Of a DNA stretch of 64,000 nucleotides, positions 9,952 through 22,244 are shown piece by piece. Made by a program: the position numbers and the translations under genes. Below the pieces are notes generated by a model. It was not told where the DNA came from. It ran no database searches and saw nothing but the letters and a program-made list of their open reading frames with translations. Source of the stretch: Elymus sibiricus (lineage: Eukaryota > Streptophyta > Magnoliopsida > Poales > Poaceae); contig CM077666.1 of assembly GCA_039707655.1 (NCBI GenBank), positions 299,858,166 through 299,922,165 of the forward strand, read 5' to 3'. Each line of letters opens with the position of its first letter. The first letter of the stretch is position 1.

Positions 9952-12034
9952 GACCAAGCTAGGAAAAGCCTAAGCTTGGGGGAGTATGTATCTCTCGCCG
10001 ACATTACATTCATGTCCACACATTTCATTCCAGTTGTCGGTGTTCATACTGTTTCATTGTATAAACCATGTTAGTTTCATTTTCTCGCTTTCTTCTTGTG
10101 TGTTTGAAAAACTTTAAGAAAATCCAAAAACATTTCTCATTTCTTTTTGGTTTTTCTTTCTAGCTTAATTAGTTGTAGAATTAAAAGAAAACCCAAAAAG
10201 ATTTCCCATTTCTTATTTTGCTTGTTGGAAGGTTTCCCGTGTAAATAGTTTTTCTCGTTTTTCGTTTTCCTCTTTATTTATCTTCTTCAGAAAAACTAAA
10301 AACTCCAAAAATATTTCAGTCTATTTCTCTGAAATTCTTTTCTTTTGTTGAGTCATTGTAAGGAGAAGACCACGATGAAAATGTTGAGTGGCTCTCGTAT
10401 GCATTATTGTTGATCTGACAAAGAGCCCATATTACCTTGTCTTCTCCTTTAAATAAAATGCTTGCAGATTCCATCTTAGTCCACGGCACACTTGCACTAT
10501 TTTTATTTTTATATCATTCGGTCGTGCAAGTGAAAGGCAATAATGACGATGATTTGATGAAGTGATTGTGGCAAGGAAAAGCGGGTATGAACTCAACTTG
10601 TTCTTTGTTTTTGTAAATATGTTTAACTCAGTATTCATGATTCAGCATATTATGATTAAACATATTTATGATGACAATTAGAGATTATAGTTGCTCATGC
10701 CATGCTTAAGTAGCTAGGAGTGGATAATGATTTATCTTGGGTGTCAGCATGCATTAAAATGTTCATGATGTAGTATGATGATATGGTATCCTCCTCTGAA
10801 TGTTTCAAGTGGCTTGACTTGGCACATGTTCACGCATGTAGTTGATTCAAAACTAACATAGCCTCCACAATATTTATGTTCATGGTGCTTATATCCTACT
10901 CATGCTAGTATTCAATGTTGATTATTCATAATGCATGATTATGACCATTTTCGCTCTCTAGCTGGTCGCTTCTCAACCTATTTGCTAGCCTTCGCCTATA
11001 CTAAGTGGAAATACTGCTTGTGCATCAAAACCCCTAAACCAAAGTTATTCCAGATGAGTCCACTATATCTACCTATATGCGGTATTACTCTGCCGTTCTA
11101 AGTAAATTTGCATGTGCCACCTCTAAATATTCAAATGAACATCTGTTTTGTGTGCCCGTACTGCTCATGGAGCGACAGGGGGCGGTCAGTATCTTCCATG
11201 CTAAGCGGGTTATTCTCATGACGAGTGTTTATTCACTTGTCCTTGCACGAGAGGGGCTGGTAATCTAGATGCCCAGTCCCATTATTAAAATTGCAAAATA
11301 ATAAAACAAACTCCCCTGGAAAGTTGTTGGTATGGAGGGCACCCGAGGATTCGGCTAGCCATGGCTTGTGATTGTTGGTGGAGGGGGAGTAAACTTTACT
11401 TTACCGCTTGGGAACCGCCGCTAATGTGTTTAGCATGGAAGATATTGAAAACTCTCGGTCGTGACGTTGACAGGAAAGGCATACCTCCCAAAATTTTATT
11501 TATCTCTGATTTAAGCTTCGAGCTCTGGCACCTCTGCGAATCTATGCTTCCCTCTGCGAAGGGCCTATCTATTTACTTTTATGTTATTTTACTTTTATTG
11601 TTGAGTCACCACCTTCTCAAATAAGCACCCGTCCTGAGAGCACTATTGTCATTCTCATGCATTGTGAATAGTTAATGTTGTGTGCATCATGACTGGATCT
11701 CTTCTACCATGAATTACAATGTTTAGTCGCTGCTTGAACTTTGGAGGTGCTCTGCATTTATGTTTTGCGGTCTCAGAAAGGGCTAGCGAGATACCATGTT
11801 GCCATGATTGTTTTGACAAAGTGTTGGCATTTGAGATATCTTATTATTGCTCGCTAGTTGATTATGTCATTGATATGAGTGAATATAATTTCTAAGAGTT
11901 ATCATTTGCATGGTTAGTTATAATCTTTGCTGAAAACTTGGGCACTATTTAAGCATATATATGGATACAAGAACAAAAGAGTTCGTAAAAGTTTTTCTTT
12001 ATCACTTTCAGCAATGAGTTAAGCTTGGGGGAGT
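9952..12034 (+). other. Non-coding 3' internal region of gypsy element
   Basis: About 2 kb with no supported gene. A polypurine-tract-like AAGCTTGGGGGAG lies at 9972-9984 just after the second ORF, and the same 13 bases recur at 12021-12033 immediately before the 3' LTR, where they serve as the real polypurine tract priming plus-strand DNA synthesis. The rest is AT-rich. Confidence 0.7.
12021..12033 (+). other. Polypurine tract
   Basis: AAGCTTGGGGGAG ends one base before the 3' LTR start at 12035, the standard position for plus-strand priming. Confidence 0.8.
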
Positions 12035-13450
12035 TGACACGTCTCCGTCGTATCTACTTTTCCAAACACTTTTGCTCTTGTTTTGGACTCTAATTTGCAT
12101 GATTTGAATGAAACTAACCCGGACTGACGCTGTTTTCAGCAGAACTACCATGGTGTTGTTTTTTGTGCAGAAATAAAAGTTCTTGGAATTGGATGAAAAA
12201 AATTGGAGATTTTTTATGGAATATATAAAAAATATTGGAACCAAGACCTACTGGAGGGGGGCCACCTACTGCCCACAAGGCACCAGGGTGCGCCACCCCT
12301 CCCCTGGCGCGCCCTGGTGGCTTGTGGGGCCCACGTGGCTCCGCTGACCCTAATCTCAGGCCTATAAATTCACAATTCCAGAGAAAAAAATAGGAGAGAA
12401 AGTTTTATTGCGTTTCACGATATGGAGCCGCCACCACCTCCTGTTCTTCATCGGGAGGCCAGATCTGGAGTCCGTTTGGGGCTCCGGAGAGGGGGATCTT
12501 CCGGCATCGTCATCATCAACCATCCTTCATCACCAATTTCATGATGCTCACCGCCAGGAGTGAGTAATTCCTTCGTAGGCTTGCTGGACGGTGATGAGTT
12601 GGGATGAGATTTATCATGTAATCGAGTTAGTTTTGTTAGGGCTTGATCCCTAGTATCCACTATGTTCTGAGATTGATGTTGCTATGACTTTGCTATGCTT
12701 AATGCTTGTCACTAGGGCCCGAGTGCCATGATTTCAGATCTAGACCCTTTATGTTTTCATGAATATATTTGTGTTCTTGATCCGATCTTGCAAGTTATAC
12801 GCACCTGCTACGTGTTATGATCCGCATACCCCAAGGTGACAATAATTGGGATTCTTTCCGGTGATTACCGTAGTTTGAGGAGTTCATGTATTCACTATGT
12901 GTTAATGCTTTGTTCCGGTTCTCTATTAAAAGGAGGCCTTAATATCCCTTAGTTTCCTTATGGACCCCGCTGCCGCGGGAGGGTAGGACAAAAGATGTCA
13001 TGCAAGTTCTTATCGCAAGCACGTATGACTATATACGGAATACATGCCTACATTACATTGATGAATTAGAGCTAGTTCTGTGTCGCCTTAGGTTATGACT
13101 GTTACATGATGAATTTTATCCAACATAATCACCGATCCAATGCCTACGAGCTTTTCACATATTGTTCTTGCTAAGTTACTATTATTGCTACTGCTGTCAC
13201 AATTGCTACTACTATTGCTGCTACCGTTACTGTTACCGTTATTCTTATTGCTACTGCTATCAAACTATCATACTACTGTGCTACTGATCACTCTGCTGCA
13301 GATATTTAGTCTCCAGGTGTGGTTGAATTGACAACTCAACTGCTAATACTTGCAAAAATTCTTTGGCTCCCCTTGTGTCGAATCAATAAATTTGGGTTGA
13401 ATACTCTACCCTCGAAAACTGTTGCGATCCCCTATACTTGTGGGTTATCA
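12035..13450 (+). repeat. 3' LTR of the 2214-13450 element
   Basis: A 1416-bp direct copy of 2214-3628, starting TGACACGTCTCC and ending GGGTTATCA, followed by the second GATCC duplication. Confidence 0.95.
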
Positions 13451-13455
13451 GATCC

Positions 13456-14100
13456 CAACAAACACACCGCAAAAGAAGATTACATCGAATAGAACTCCAA
13501 GGAGATCGAGGAGAACATTGTATTGAAGATCAAAGAGAGAGAAGAAGCCATCTAGCTACTAGCTATGGACCCGTAGGTCTGTGGTAAACTACTCACACAT
13601 CATCGAAAGGGAAGCAAGGTTGATGTAGAAGCCATCCGTGATCGATTCCCTCTCCAAAAGATTACCGGAGAAGGCCTCCAGATGGGATCGCGGAAGAACA
13701 GAGGCTTGCGGCGGCGGAAAAGTTATTCGAGGTGGCTCTCTAGTATATGGGGAATATTTGAGAATTTATAGGCTTGGAATTAGGTCAAGAGGTGCCACGA
13801 GGGGCCCACAAGCCTGGAAGGCGCGCCTACCCCCCTGGGGCATGCCTCCCGAGCTTGTCGCTCCCTCGTGGCTCTTCTGGTCTTCTCCCGAACCTTCGAG
13901 GGTCCCTTCTGGTCCAGAAAAAAATAATCCAAAGTTTTTTCTCCATTTGGACTCTGTTTGATATTGATTTTCTGAAAAGCCAAAAACAAGTAGAAAATAG
14001 CAACCGGCACTGGGCACTAGGTTAATAGGTTAGTCCCAAAAAATGATATATAATTGCATATAAAACATCCAAGATTGATACTATAATAGCATGGAACAAT
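13456..14100 (-). repeat. Gypsy LTR, 5' part (continuation of 1331-2213)
   Basis: Resumes the interrupted minus-strand LTR after the nested element. It lacks roughly its first 30-40 bases: the TGATACGTCTCCAACG start seen in relatives at 17593 and 43051 is missing. It is the left arm of a palindrome centred near 14128. Confidence 0.8.
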
Positions 14101-14154
14101 CAAAAATATATGCAATTATATGCAATTAATCTTGGATGCTCTCCAATATATGCA

Positions 14155-15670
14155 ACTACTTTTATTATACTATAGTATCAATCTTGGATGTTTTATATGC
14201 AATTATATATCATTTTTTGGGACTAACCTATTAACCTAGTGCCCAGTGCCAGTTGCTGTTTTCTGCTTGTTTTTGGTTTTTCAGAAAATCAGTACCAACC
14301 GAAGTCCAAACGTTATGAAACTTTTTGACAATTTTTTTCTGGACAAAAGAGACCCTAGAAGCTTCGGGAGGAGACCAGAAGCCTCACGAGGAGGTGACAA
14401 GGCAACCCCGCGCGCCCCTGGGGGCGCCAAGATGCCTTGTGGGCCCCTCGTGGCTCCTTTTGACCTAATTCCACTTCTATCAATTCTCAAATATTGGGAA
14501 ACCAACAGAGATCCACCTCTAATAATTTTTTCGCCGCCGCAAGATTCTGTTCTTCCGCGATCCCATCTGGAGGCCTTTTCCGGCACCCTGCCGGAGGGGG
14601 AATCGATCACGGAGGGCTTCTACATCAACCTTGCTGCCCTTCCGATGATGTGTGAGTAGTTTACCATAGACCTACGGGTCCATAGCTAGTAGCTAGATGG
14701 CTTCTTCTCTCCCTTTGATCTTCAATACAATGTTCTCCTCGATCTTCTTGGAGTTCTATTCGATGTAATCCTCTTTTGCGGTGTGTTTGTTGGGATCCGA
14801 TGAATTGTGGGTTTATGATCAGATTATTCATGAGAAGTAATTGAGTCTTTTCTGAACTTTATTATGCATGATTTTTTATAGCTTTGTATTTCTTTCCGAT
14901 CTATCTGTTTGGTTTGGCCAACTAGATTGATTTATCTTCAGCAGGAGAGGTGCTTTGTAATGGGTTCAATCTTGCGGTGCTCTATATCCCAGTGACAGAA
15001 AGGGACAAGACACGTATTTGTATTGTTGCCATTAAGGGTAAAATGATGGGGTTTATTTATATTGATTGAGTTTACTTTGTCTACATCATGTCATCTTGCT
15101 TAAGGCGTTACTCTGTTTGTTCTGAACTTAATACCATAGATGCATGCTGGATAGCGGTCGATTGGCGGAGTAATAGTAGTAGATGCAGGCAGGAGTCGGT
15201 CTACTTGTCTCAGACGTGATGCCTATATACATGATCATTGCCATGAATCCGTCATAACTATGCGCTTTTCTATCAATTGCCCAACAGTAATTTGTCTACC
15301 CACCGTATGCTATGTGTTCGAGAGAGAAGCCTCTAGTGAAAACTATGGCCCCCGGGTCTACTTTAATCATAAAAAGAAAACCTAAATATATTTGCTGCAA
15401 TTTTCTTTCTTTTATTTTCTTTTGCAATTTATCTATCTACCACTACGAGATTTAATCCTTGCAAGTAACGAGTTCAAGGGGATTGACAACCCTCTTGCCC
15501 GCGTTGGGTGCAAGTATTTGGTTTTGTGTGTGCAGGTGCTGTTCACGAGGCTTTGCGTGATTCTCCTACTGGATTGATACCTTGGTTCTCACTGAGGGAA
15601 ATACTTATCTCTACTGTGCTGCATCTCCTCTCCTCTTCGAGGAAAATCCCAACGCGGCTCGCAAGTAGCA
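14155..15670 (+). repeat. Gypsy LTR, inverted copy, right palindrome arm
   Basis: About 1.52 kb, same family as 1331-2213/13456-14100 but in opposite orientation. It ends CAAGTAGCA at 15670 and, like its partner, has lost its TG start. No primer site or internal region follows, so it is a solo or truncated LTR. The ~55-bp AT-rich gap between the arms repeats pieces of the arms (ATATGCAATT, AATCTTGGATG). Confidence 0.8.
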
Positions 15671-16025
15671 GTTAGCACGCCGCATGTCTTGCATGTAACC
15701 AAACATCAGCACGTTGTATCTCGGGAGCACATGCTTGCAACCAAATGTCGTGCTAGATTTTCTGCTCTAGTGCAGCCTCGGGTTTTGTGGGCAACCAAAC
15801 GAAGTGTAAAACATGATTTAGACCTTGCATTAGCTCAGTCAGGCTTAACCGAGCCAGAGATGCAAGGAAGCCAAAATTGATGCAGGGAACCAAACACGCT
15901 ACAAGTCCAAACCTAATGTTTCCATTTTTTTTGGTTAGCTTCTAGTTCTAGTTGTCCCTTCCTTTTGATGTTTGAATGTCTGTCTCCTCTGTTTTGTGAG
16001 TGTGTTCATTGTAATCTGGTATCCT
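15671..16025. other. Gene-poor stretch with AACCAAA motifs
   Basis: No gene. Four scattered copies of AACCAAA (near 15698, 15749, 15801, 15890) recall hAT-type MITE ends, but I could not define terminal inverted repeats. The last 100 bases read like a plant 3' UTR and continue after the solo LTR at 17594. Confidence 0.3.
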
Positions 16026-17509
16026 TGCTACTCCCGTAGGAGTTGTTGGATTTCCCCGAAGAGGAAGGGTGATGTAGCACGGCAGCAGAAAGTATTTCCC
16101 TCAGTTAAGAACCAAGGTTTAATCGAACCAGTAGGAGTCTATGAGCTAGCAAGATAAGCACCACCTGCACACAAACAAAATAAATGCTTGCACCCAACTT
16201 GGCAAGGGGGTTGTCAATCCCCTTGTCTTGCTAGTTGCAAGGTTAAAAGCAAATAGTGGTAGATAGTGATATGGCAAAACGGCAAAATAGTAAAAGTAAA
16301 TAAAAGAGCAATAGAGCAACGCAAGTATTAATAGAGAATGAACCCAGGACCATAGGTTCACTGGTGGCATCTCTCTCGAAAGCAGGTAGTGGCATGGTAA
16401 ACAAATTACTGTTGGGCAATTGACAGATAAGCAACATTCATAACTATGATCATTCATGGCATAATCTTGTATAGGCATCACGTCCGTGTCAAGTAGACCG
16501 TAATCCAACTGCATCTACTACTATTACTCCACCCCAAAACTGCTATCCAGCATGCATCTCAAGGTATTAAGTTTAATGAAAAACAGAGTAACGCAATAAG
16601 CAAGATGACATGATGTAGACAGAAAGAAACCTAGCAATAAGATCAATCTCCATCGTTTTATCCTTAGTAGCAACAACACATCACGTGCCTTCTCCCCATT
16701 CTGTCACTGGGATATATATATATCACCGTGAGGTTGAACCCACTACTATGCACCACTCCCTCCGAAGAACTATCCATCTATCTTGGCCAGAGAAGACAAA
16801 TAACTCAGAAAGCATACATAGCTACTCAATCATACAACAAAGAAACTTCAAAAGATTCAATTATATTCAATGAACAATTTGATCACAAATCCACAAATCA
16901 TCGGACCCCAACAAACACACCACAAGAATTACTTTGCATTGATCTCAGAGGAGATCATTGTATTGAAGATCAAAAAGAGAGAGAGAATAAGCCATCTAGC
17001 TACTACTATGGACCCTTAGGTCCTAAAGGAACTCCTCACACATCCTCATGGAGGCAGCAAGGTTGATGAAGAGGCCTCCCATGATGGCTTACCCCTCTGG
17101 CAGAGCACTGGAACAGGGCTCCAGATGGGATCGCTTTGGAACAGAGGCTTGCAGCCGGGATAAAATCCTTTCGGGTTCGCTTCTGAGGGTTTAGGGAATT
17201 GTAGGATTTATAGGGAGAAGAATTAGGTCAAACGGAGGCTCAGGGTCCCCACATGTGCAGGTGGCGCGGCCAACCCCCAGGTCGCGCCACGTGTCCATGT
17301 GGCTGGCTCGTGGGTCCCCTCGACCTCTCTCGAAGCTTCTAGGGTCCTTCGTTGTCCAGAAAAAATCGTCAAAAATTGGCATCGTATTTGGACCTTCCTA
17401 GATATGGATTTTATGTGAAATAAAAACAAGAAAAAAACAGGAACTGGCACTGGGCACTAAATTAATAAGTTAGTCCAGAAAAATAATATAAAATGATACA
17501 TACATACAT

Positions 17510-17544
<35 letters not shown>

Positions 17545-17593
17545 AGTGATAATATAATAGCATTTAACAATAAAATACGTTGGAGACGTATCA
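16026..17593 (-). mobile_element. Solo LTR, gypsy, 1568 bp
   Basis: On the minus strand it starts TGATACGTCTCCAACG and ends GGGAGTAGCA. The flanks are ATCCT (16021-16025) and ATCCC (17594-17598), a target duplication with one change. There is no primer site or internal domain. Confidence 0.82.
17498..17544. repeat. Compound microsatellite
   Basis: TACA repeats pass into CA repeats and then TA repeats inside the solo LTR. Length polymorphism between lines is likely. Confidence 0.85.
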
Positions 17594-18490
17594 ATCCCTA
17601 ACATTGGTGTCTTGATTGTAATATGAAGGATTTCATTAATTTAAGGCGTGGGTGTTTGGTTACCATGGGGGTGGTAGCCTGGTAGGCAAGATATGAGGCG
17701 GCCGCCGATTTTTTTTATCTTTTCCTCCTTGAGAACATCAAAAAACTCCACATGAATCTGTGTCCAAGGAGCATCAAAGCACCGACCCAAGGCGCGGGAC
17801 GACAGTGCTGCTTATGGACTTTGCATCAATCGAGGAGCAAGTCTGCCTGAGTTTTGTGTTGCGAGGAAGCAAGGTTGTCCTCATATCTCGAGGGACAACT
17901 GGACAAGCTATCGAGTATCGGCATATGTGATCCAATGACATTGAGATGGGCTTCAGGCCGGGGAATGTGGGCGCTTAGGGCAACTCCGGCGCGGTTCATC
18001 AAATTACCCCTAAATTTCTAAAGCATGTGGTCCGGACACTTTTGGCCATCCAACGTCGTTCATCAAACGTCCATGACCCGGTTTGGACGTCCAAAATCCC
18101 CAAAGGCGGAAGTAAACTCATGGGAGTTTTGTGGTAGTTTGGACGCCCGTCACGTCGTACTCCAACACACCCGACCCACCCAAAAACCCTCTCCCGGAGC
18201 GCTTTCCCCCACTCTGTTCCTCCCCCTTGCTCTATATCCACACTCACCAAGACCGCCACCGCCGCTATACCACTCCGACCTCCGTCCAGGCCTTGTTGTA
18301 CCTCTACTACTCCACCCAGGCACCTTGTACTTCGCCGTCGTTGCACCCCGGATCCGGTCGTAGCCCAGGTATCATACGTCCCTGCAAACATTGTCCATGG
18401 CGGACTCCACGCCCGAAAAGTGTTCGTACAATTGCCATTGAGAATTTATTTGATGTTCTCACTGCTTAACATGAAGCAAGCACGACGGCG
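17594..18490 (+). other. Leader side of a degraded Harbinger-like element
   Basis: No intact gene. From about 17977 the sequence (GGGCAACTCCGGCGCGG...) looks like the end of a Triticeae Harbinger-type element, and 18175-18370 is C-rich leader-like DNA directly upstream of the ORF1 relic. No matching far terminal repeat was found. Confidence 0.4.
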
Positions 18491-18712
18491 AGGTACTCGG
18501 TGAGGGAGGATGCATTGTTGTGCGACGCGTGGTTGGCCACAAGTGCGGGGTTTGTAGGCATGAAGCAAAAGGACGTGATATTTTGGCAACATGTGCATTC
18601 TTGATTTCATGAGAACAAGCACTACATGCTCTACAATTTGGATGTGATCCATGATCGCAATGCGAAGTTGCTACTTCATCGATGGTACAAGTGTCGTCAT
18701 GAAGTATCGTGA
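18491..18712 (+). pseudogene. Harbinger ORF1 (Myb/SANT-like) relic
   Basis: The frame from 18491 reads RYSVREDALLCDAWLATSAG, then a FHENKHYM segment and LHRWYK. This is the pattern of the Myb/SANT-like DNA-binding ORF1 of plant PIF/Harbinger elements, the partner protein of the transposase. An internal TGA falls within the frame and it ends in two successive stops near 18710. No transposase (ORF2) was found nearby. Confidence 0.65.
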
Positions 18713-19540
18713 TGACATTACACAAGTGGAAAGAAGATGGCCAAGTGGTGCCACTCATAGAGCTCGTAAGTTTTGCTTCTTGTTACTCTACGTGTTGGTC
18801 AATTCATTGATTTGCTCAACGTTGCAACTTGTTGATCATTTAGGACAGTAAAACTGAACCTAATCCCAGCCCTCTAGGGCCATCAGCATCTGGAGCCATT
18901 CATTTTCATGATCTAGCAATTTCCGGCCATCCCTATTAGCATGTTGTCTCCCACAAGTGGGTCGGCTGTCCTATAGAGATGCTACTCAGGTAGAAAAACT
19001 GAAGTGTGTTGGTTGATTGGGCCTATGCACGACGACCCAACTAGCACGGTTTGTTTTGTCAATCAACCATATGCATTAAAATGACAAATTTGAGCCATTA
19101 GTTGATCCATTGGTGCATTTACCATAATTCGAGGTGAATGTCCAAATCGTTGTTGATTTTTATTAATTTATATTTGTGTTGATATTGATATGGTCTCTTT
19201 CTCTTTGCACTTTTATACAGATTTGTTCCGATATCTTTATTAGAAGGGGCTCTAAAGGGGTTGGTGTGCATGACATCTGCACAAATGCACACAACCCTGA
19301 TCAAATCATTAGTAAGAAAATTGAACCCATTTTAACACTAAGGGGGATTATAGAGCTCTTTTGTTGGACTATGTAATCCCAGCTAATCCACCAAAAATGA
19401 TGGAATAGAAAATAGAGAAGTGCAACCACAACATGGCACAAAACACTAATGTATATATAGTATTTCATGTCAATTTAAAAACAAAGTAAAACCCGCTATG
19501 TTTGTATCAATCCCTAACAATACAGTGCCAAAATGGACGG
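18713..19540. other. Degraded TE or intergenic sequence
   Basis: No supported gene. The first 250 bases may be further degraded ORF1 sequence; the rest is AT-rich with no repeats I can define. Confidence 0.3.
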
Positions 19541-20290
19541 GCCCAGCAACGCGCGCCACCAACGATCTAGTGTTATTTGTATAGCCCCCACGCGTTGTAC
19601 CAAAGGACGGAGGGCAAGCCATTCACATTGATGCATATTGTTGGATGAAGCTCAATAGTCATAGCCATTGGATCAACAACATGTGCCTTTTTCGGAAAGA
19701 ATCTGATCTATTATAAAAGTTCACCGGAAGTACAAAGTATCTTAAACATAATAAAATTACATCGAGATTCCGAGACCACTGAACGACAACTACTACCGCC
19801 AGAACGAGCCACCGACGCGCTGCTATCACCGCTCCCCTACCGGAGCAGGCTTGACCTTGTCGATGGAAGCCGGGAAGTCTTCGTGCACGTGCCCCTAACG
19901 ATCAGCGCCCTATAGCCGCAGTCGTCGCCGTTGAACACTTGCACATATCTGAAGCACCTGATACCAAATCTCGTCACATGACGAGAAACACTAACCTCAC
20001 CGCCCCAAGGGGATGGCAGGAATCTACGCCGAAGCTCCATCGACTACGTCCAAACGAACGAACTCGAGGGGCACCAAAGCCCGGAACACAAACTCGAAGA
20101 AGAAGCGCCGCCATCCGCCCGACCGCCGTACCTGCGAGGACTAAAAAACCCTACCCTAAACTACTAACCGGAGCAGAGGCACCAGGATTCCCCTCCCCGC
20201 CACGGGCCGCCGGAGCGGCGGGCATAGGGGAGGTGAATCCACGGACTCGCTGGTGAAGTCTTGAGGGGAAAGTTTGCCTGAACTGCCTAG
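19541..20290. repeat. Unclassified GC-rich repeat
   Basis: A GC-rich block, most distinct at 19740-20275, that resembles abundant unclassified grass repeats. It separates the Harbinger ORF1 relics at 18491 and 20342, so it may be inserted in that element. I could not define its ends. Confidence 0.35.
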
Positions 20291-20341
20291 GGTTATGGGT
20301 GGAAACGAGAGGAAGTCACGTAACTATAATAACATGTGTCT

Positions 20342-20422
20342 ATGAAGAAGTTCAAGCTCGAGGAGAGGAAGCTTGAGATGAAGGCTGCTTTTGAGGATTA
20401 TGGTTTAATTTGGGATCGATGA
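20342..20422 (+). pseudogene. Harbinger ORF1 C-terminal relic
   Basis: Reads MKKFKLEERKLEMKAAF and stops 26 codons after the ATG. The charged EERKLE segment is typical of the coiled-coil tail of Harbinger ORF1 proteins. It is probably the tail of the relic at 18491, displaced by the intervening repeat. Confidence 0.4.
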
Positions 20423-20728
20423 ATTTTAAAAACTTGTTGACATCCGGTGCTTTTAGGATTTAAATGTATGGTACAATTGCCACGATCGATGATTCAAAGT
20501 GAGGCTGCATGGCGGACATCTGATTTAGTTTTATTTTATTATTATTTTTAGAAAAGAGCGGACATTTGATGCATAGGGTTGGATGACCACCCTCCCAACC
20601 ACTATCCGCGGACATTTCATGATGTTTGTTTCGTGAATCGCGTTGCAGTTGCCCTTGCGAACAAGAGGACTGAGGAGGATGTGCCTGCCAACGTGGACAC
20701 ATGTCATTTGGTTTTGTACATGACATTC

Positions 20729-21001
20729 AGACCTCTTTTGGTTTGTAGGAATTCTATAGGATAGGATTTTCAAAGGAAAATTTTCTTTGGAGTCTTTTGG
20801 TTTGTAGGAATGAATTTCTATTCCTATGTAGAATAGGAATCAATCCTTCACATTTAAAAAAAAACATTAGCCTAAATTCAATGAAAATTCCTTATCCTAT
20901 GCATCAAATGGCATATTTTTCCCTATAGGAATTGAGATGCGTGTCATCTCATTTCCTATGATTTTCACATTCCTATGATATTCCTATGCTATGAACGACC
21001 T
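20729..21001. mobile_element. MITE-like element
   Basis: About 270 bp, rich in TAGGAATT/CCTATAGG-type motifs, with imperfect inverted ends (ACCTCTTTTGGTTTGTAGGA against ...TCCTATGCTATGAACGACCT). A TTTTGGTTTGTAGGAAT motif is repeated near the left end. No clear target duplication was found; the superfamily is unresolved. Confidence 0.5.
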
Positions 21002-22244
21002 TAGTGTCGGGCTTGTAATATAGCTGAAGAAATTGGTGAATGTTACGAGGAACAGGAAGGAAGAGAATCAAACACAATATATTCCTGCCCTGTTCAAAAA
21101 TATTCCTGGACCAATCCACGGGATAGGATGCAACACTTGCTTTTCTTTCCCTTTGCTTTTCCAGATTCTCTGCTTTGTTACACGAGGAAATGCAAGAGAA
21201 GAAAACTAGGCAGATATATGCGAGTTTGTTTCGGGATGATTCCTTCGGACAGAAAGATCATCTCTAATCAACTTGCATGAGTTGTTCCTACCAATCTCCT
21301 CCTTTTATTCCTTACCATCTTATCCTCGTATGTTCCAGTGGATTCTGAACTTTAGTTGATAGTGATAAGATCGCGCATAGGACGTAGTAATATTTTGTTG
21401 GACAATCTTCTATCAGATCCGAATTAGTAGAGTATGTCCACCAGTCCCCTTAACCCACCACTAAGAGCAAATTTACTCTCTCCCGTTTAAAATTAATTGA
21501 AAATGTTATAGAACTGATGTTTCCTAAGAGCGTTTTTTAGGATGCTCTCTGGTGCGTCTGATTCCGCGTGTGAATCCCGGGGAACGACATAATCATGCAC
21601 TTCCATACACACTCCAGAGGGAATGACCCGGCCAAGAATTTTTGAAACATGGTTCCACGCGCACCCGTTAGAATATTGAATTGAAAAAAACTAGAAAAAA
21701 ATTAAAAAAAAAGGCTAAAAAAATTAACATACATAGTCTACCGATATACTCGTGTATGAAGTTTCACAAAGAAATGACATTCGGGGCATTCTGGGCAAAA
21801 AAGACTAAATCGAATTTATGTAAAAACACTGTTTCATGAATAGTGAAGTCTCGATTGTATTTCCTCCATTAAGGATACCACAGGTGTCATTACTTCATGA
21901 AACTTGACACGTGATTAGAATGGTCGACCAAGTTTGATACCCAAAATTTCAGATTTTTCTGAATTTTCTAGTATTTTTATGATTTCACTATTCACCTGGA
22001 TGCGTGTGGAACCATGTTCACCTGTGTATTTCTGACCAAACAGACCATATTCTCTCTAGTTAATTAGATCTTGTCACATTTGAGCTGGTTGAAGTCTGAT
22101 GGAATGCAAAGTAATCCATATCGCTATTTCGGTTACTGTTTACTGCTGTGAACTGAGCAATGCACAGGCATGTGCATCATGTCCAACGGTACAAGTGCTA
22201 TCTCAGAAAAGAATGATGTGGATATTACATCCAAGGATACGATA
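21002..22244. other. Intergenic; weak fold-back at 21640-22015
   Basis: No gene found. ACATGGTTCCACGCG at about 21648 is mirrored by GCGTGTGGAACCATGTT near 22005, each next to AAAAACTAG-type or CTAGTATTTTT sequence. This suggests a decayed fold-back MITE of about 370 bp. Confidence 0.4.

Larger units (their letters stand above)
2214..13450 (+). mobile_element. Complete Ty3/gypsy LTR element, polymerase-less
   Basis: Both LTRs are present (2214-3628 and 12035-13450), start TG and end CA, and the 5-bp target duplication GATCC is exact at 2209-2213 and 13451-13455. Order: LTR, tRNA-Asp primer site, gag-protease ORF, spacer, extra ORF (split by a solo LTR), polypurine tract, LTR. No reverse transcriptase, RNase H or integrase reading was found between 6455 and 12034, so the element is probably mobilised in trans by an autonomous relative. 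By eye the two LTRs differ by a few per cent, mainly in the region near 2370-2480. It inserted into an older LTR and was later hit by another element. Confidence 0.95.

Noticed and set aside
13638..14659. Multiple overlapping frames on both strands (83-137 codons)
   Set aside because: They mirror each other because of the LTR palindrome and GC hairpin; no protein motif.
17589..19520. Shared 16-base string GTATCAATCCCTAACA near 17589 and 19505
   Set aside because: One such match is about what chance allows in 64 kb, and the flanking bases differ.
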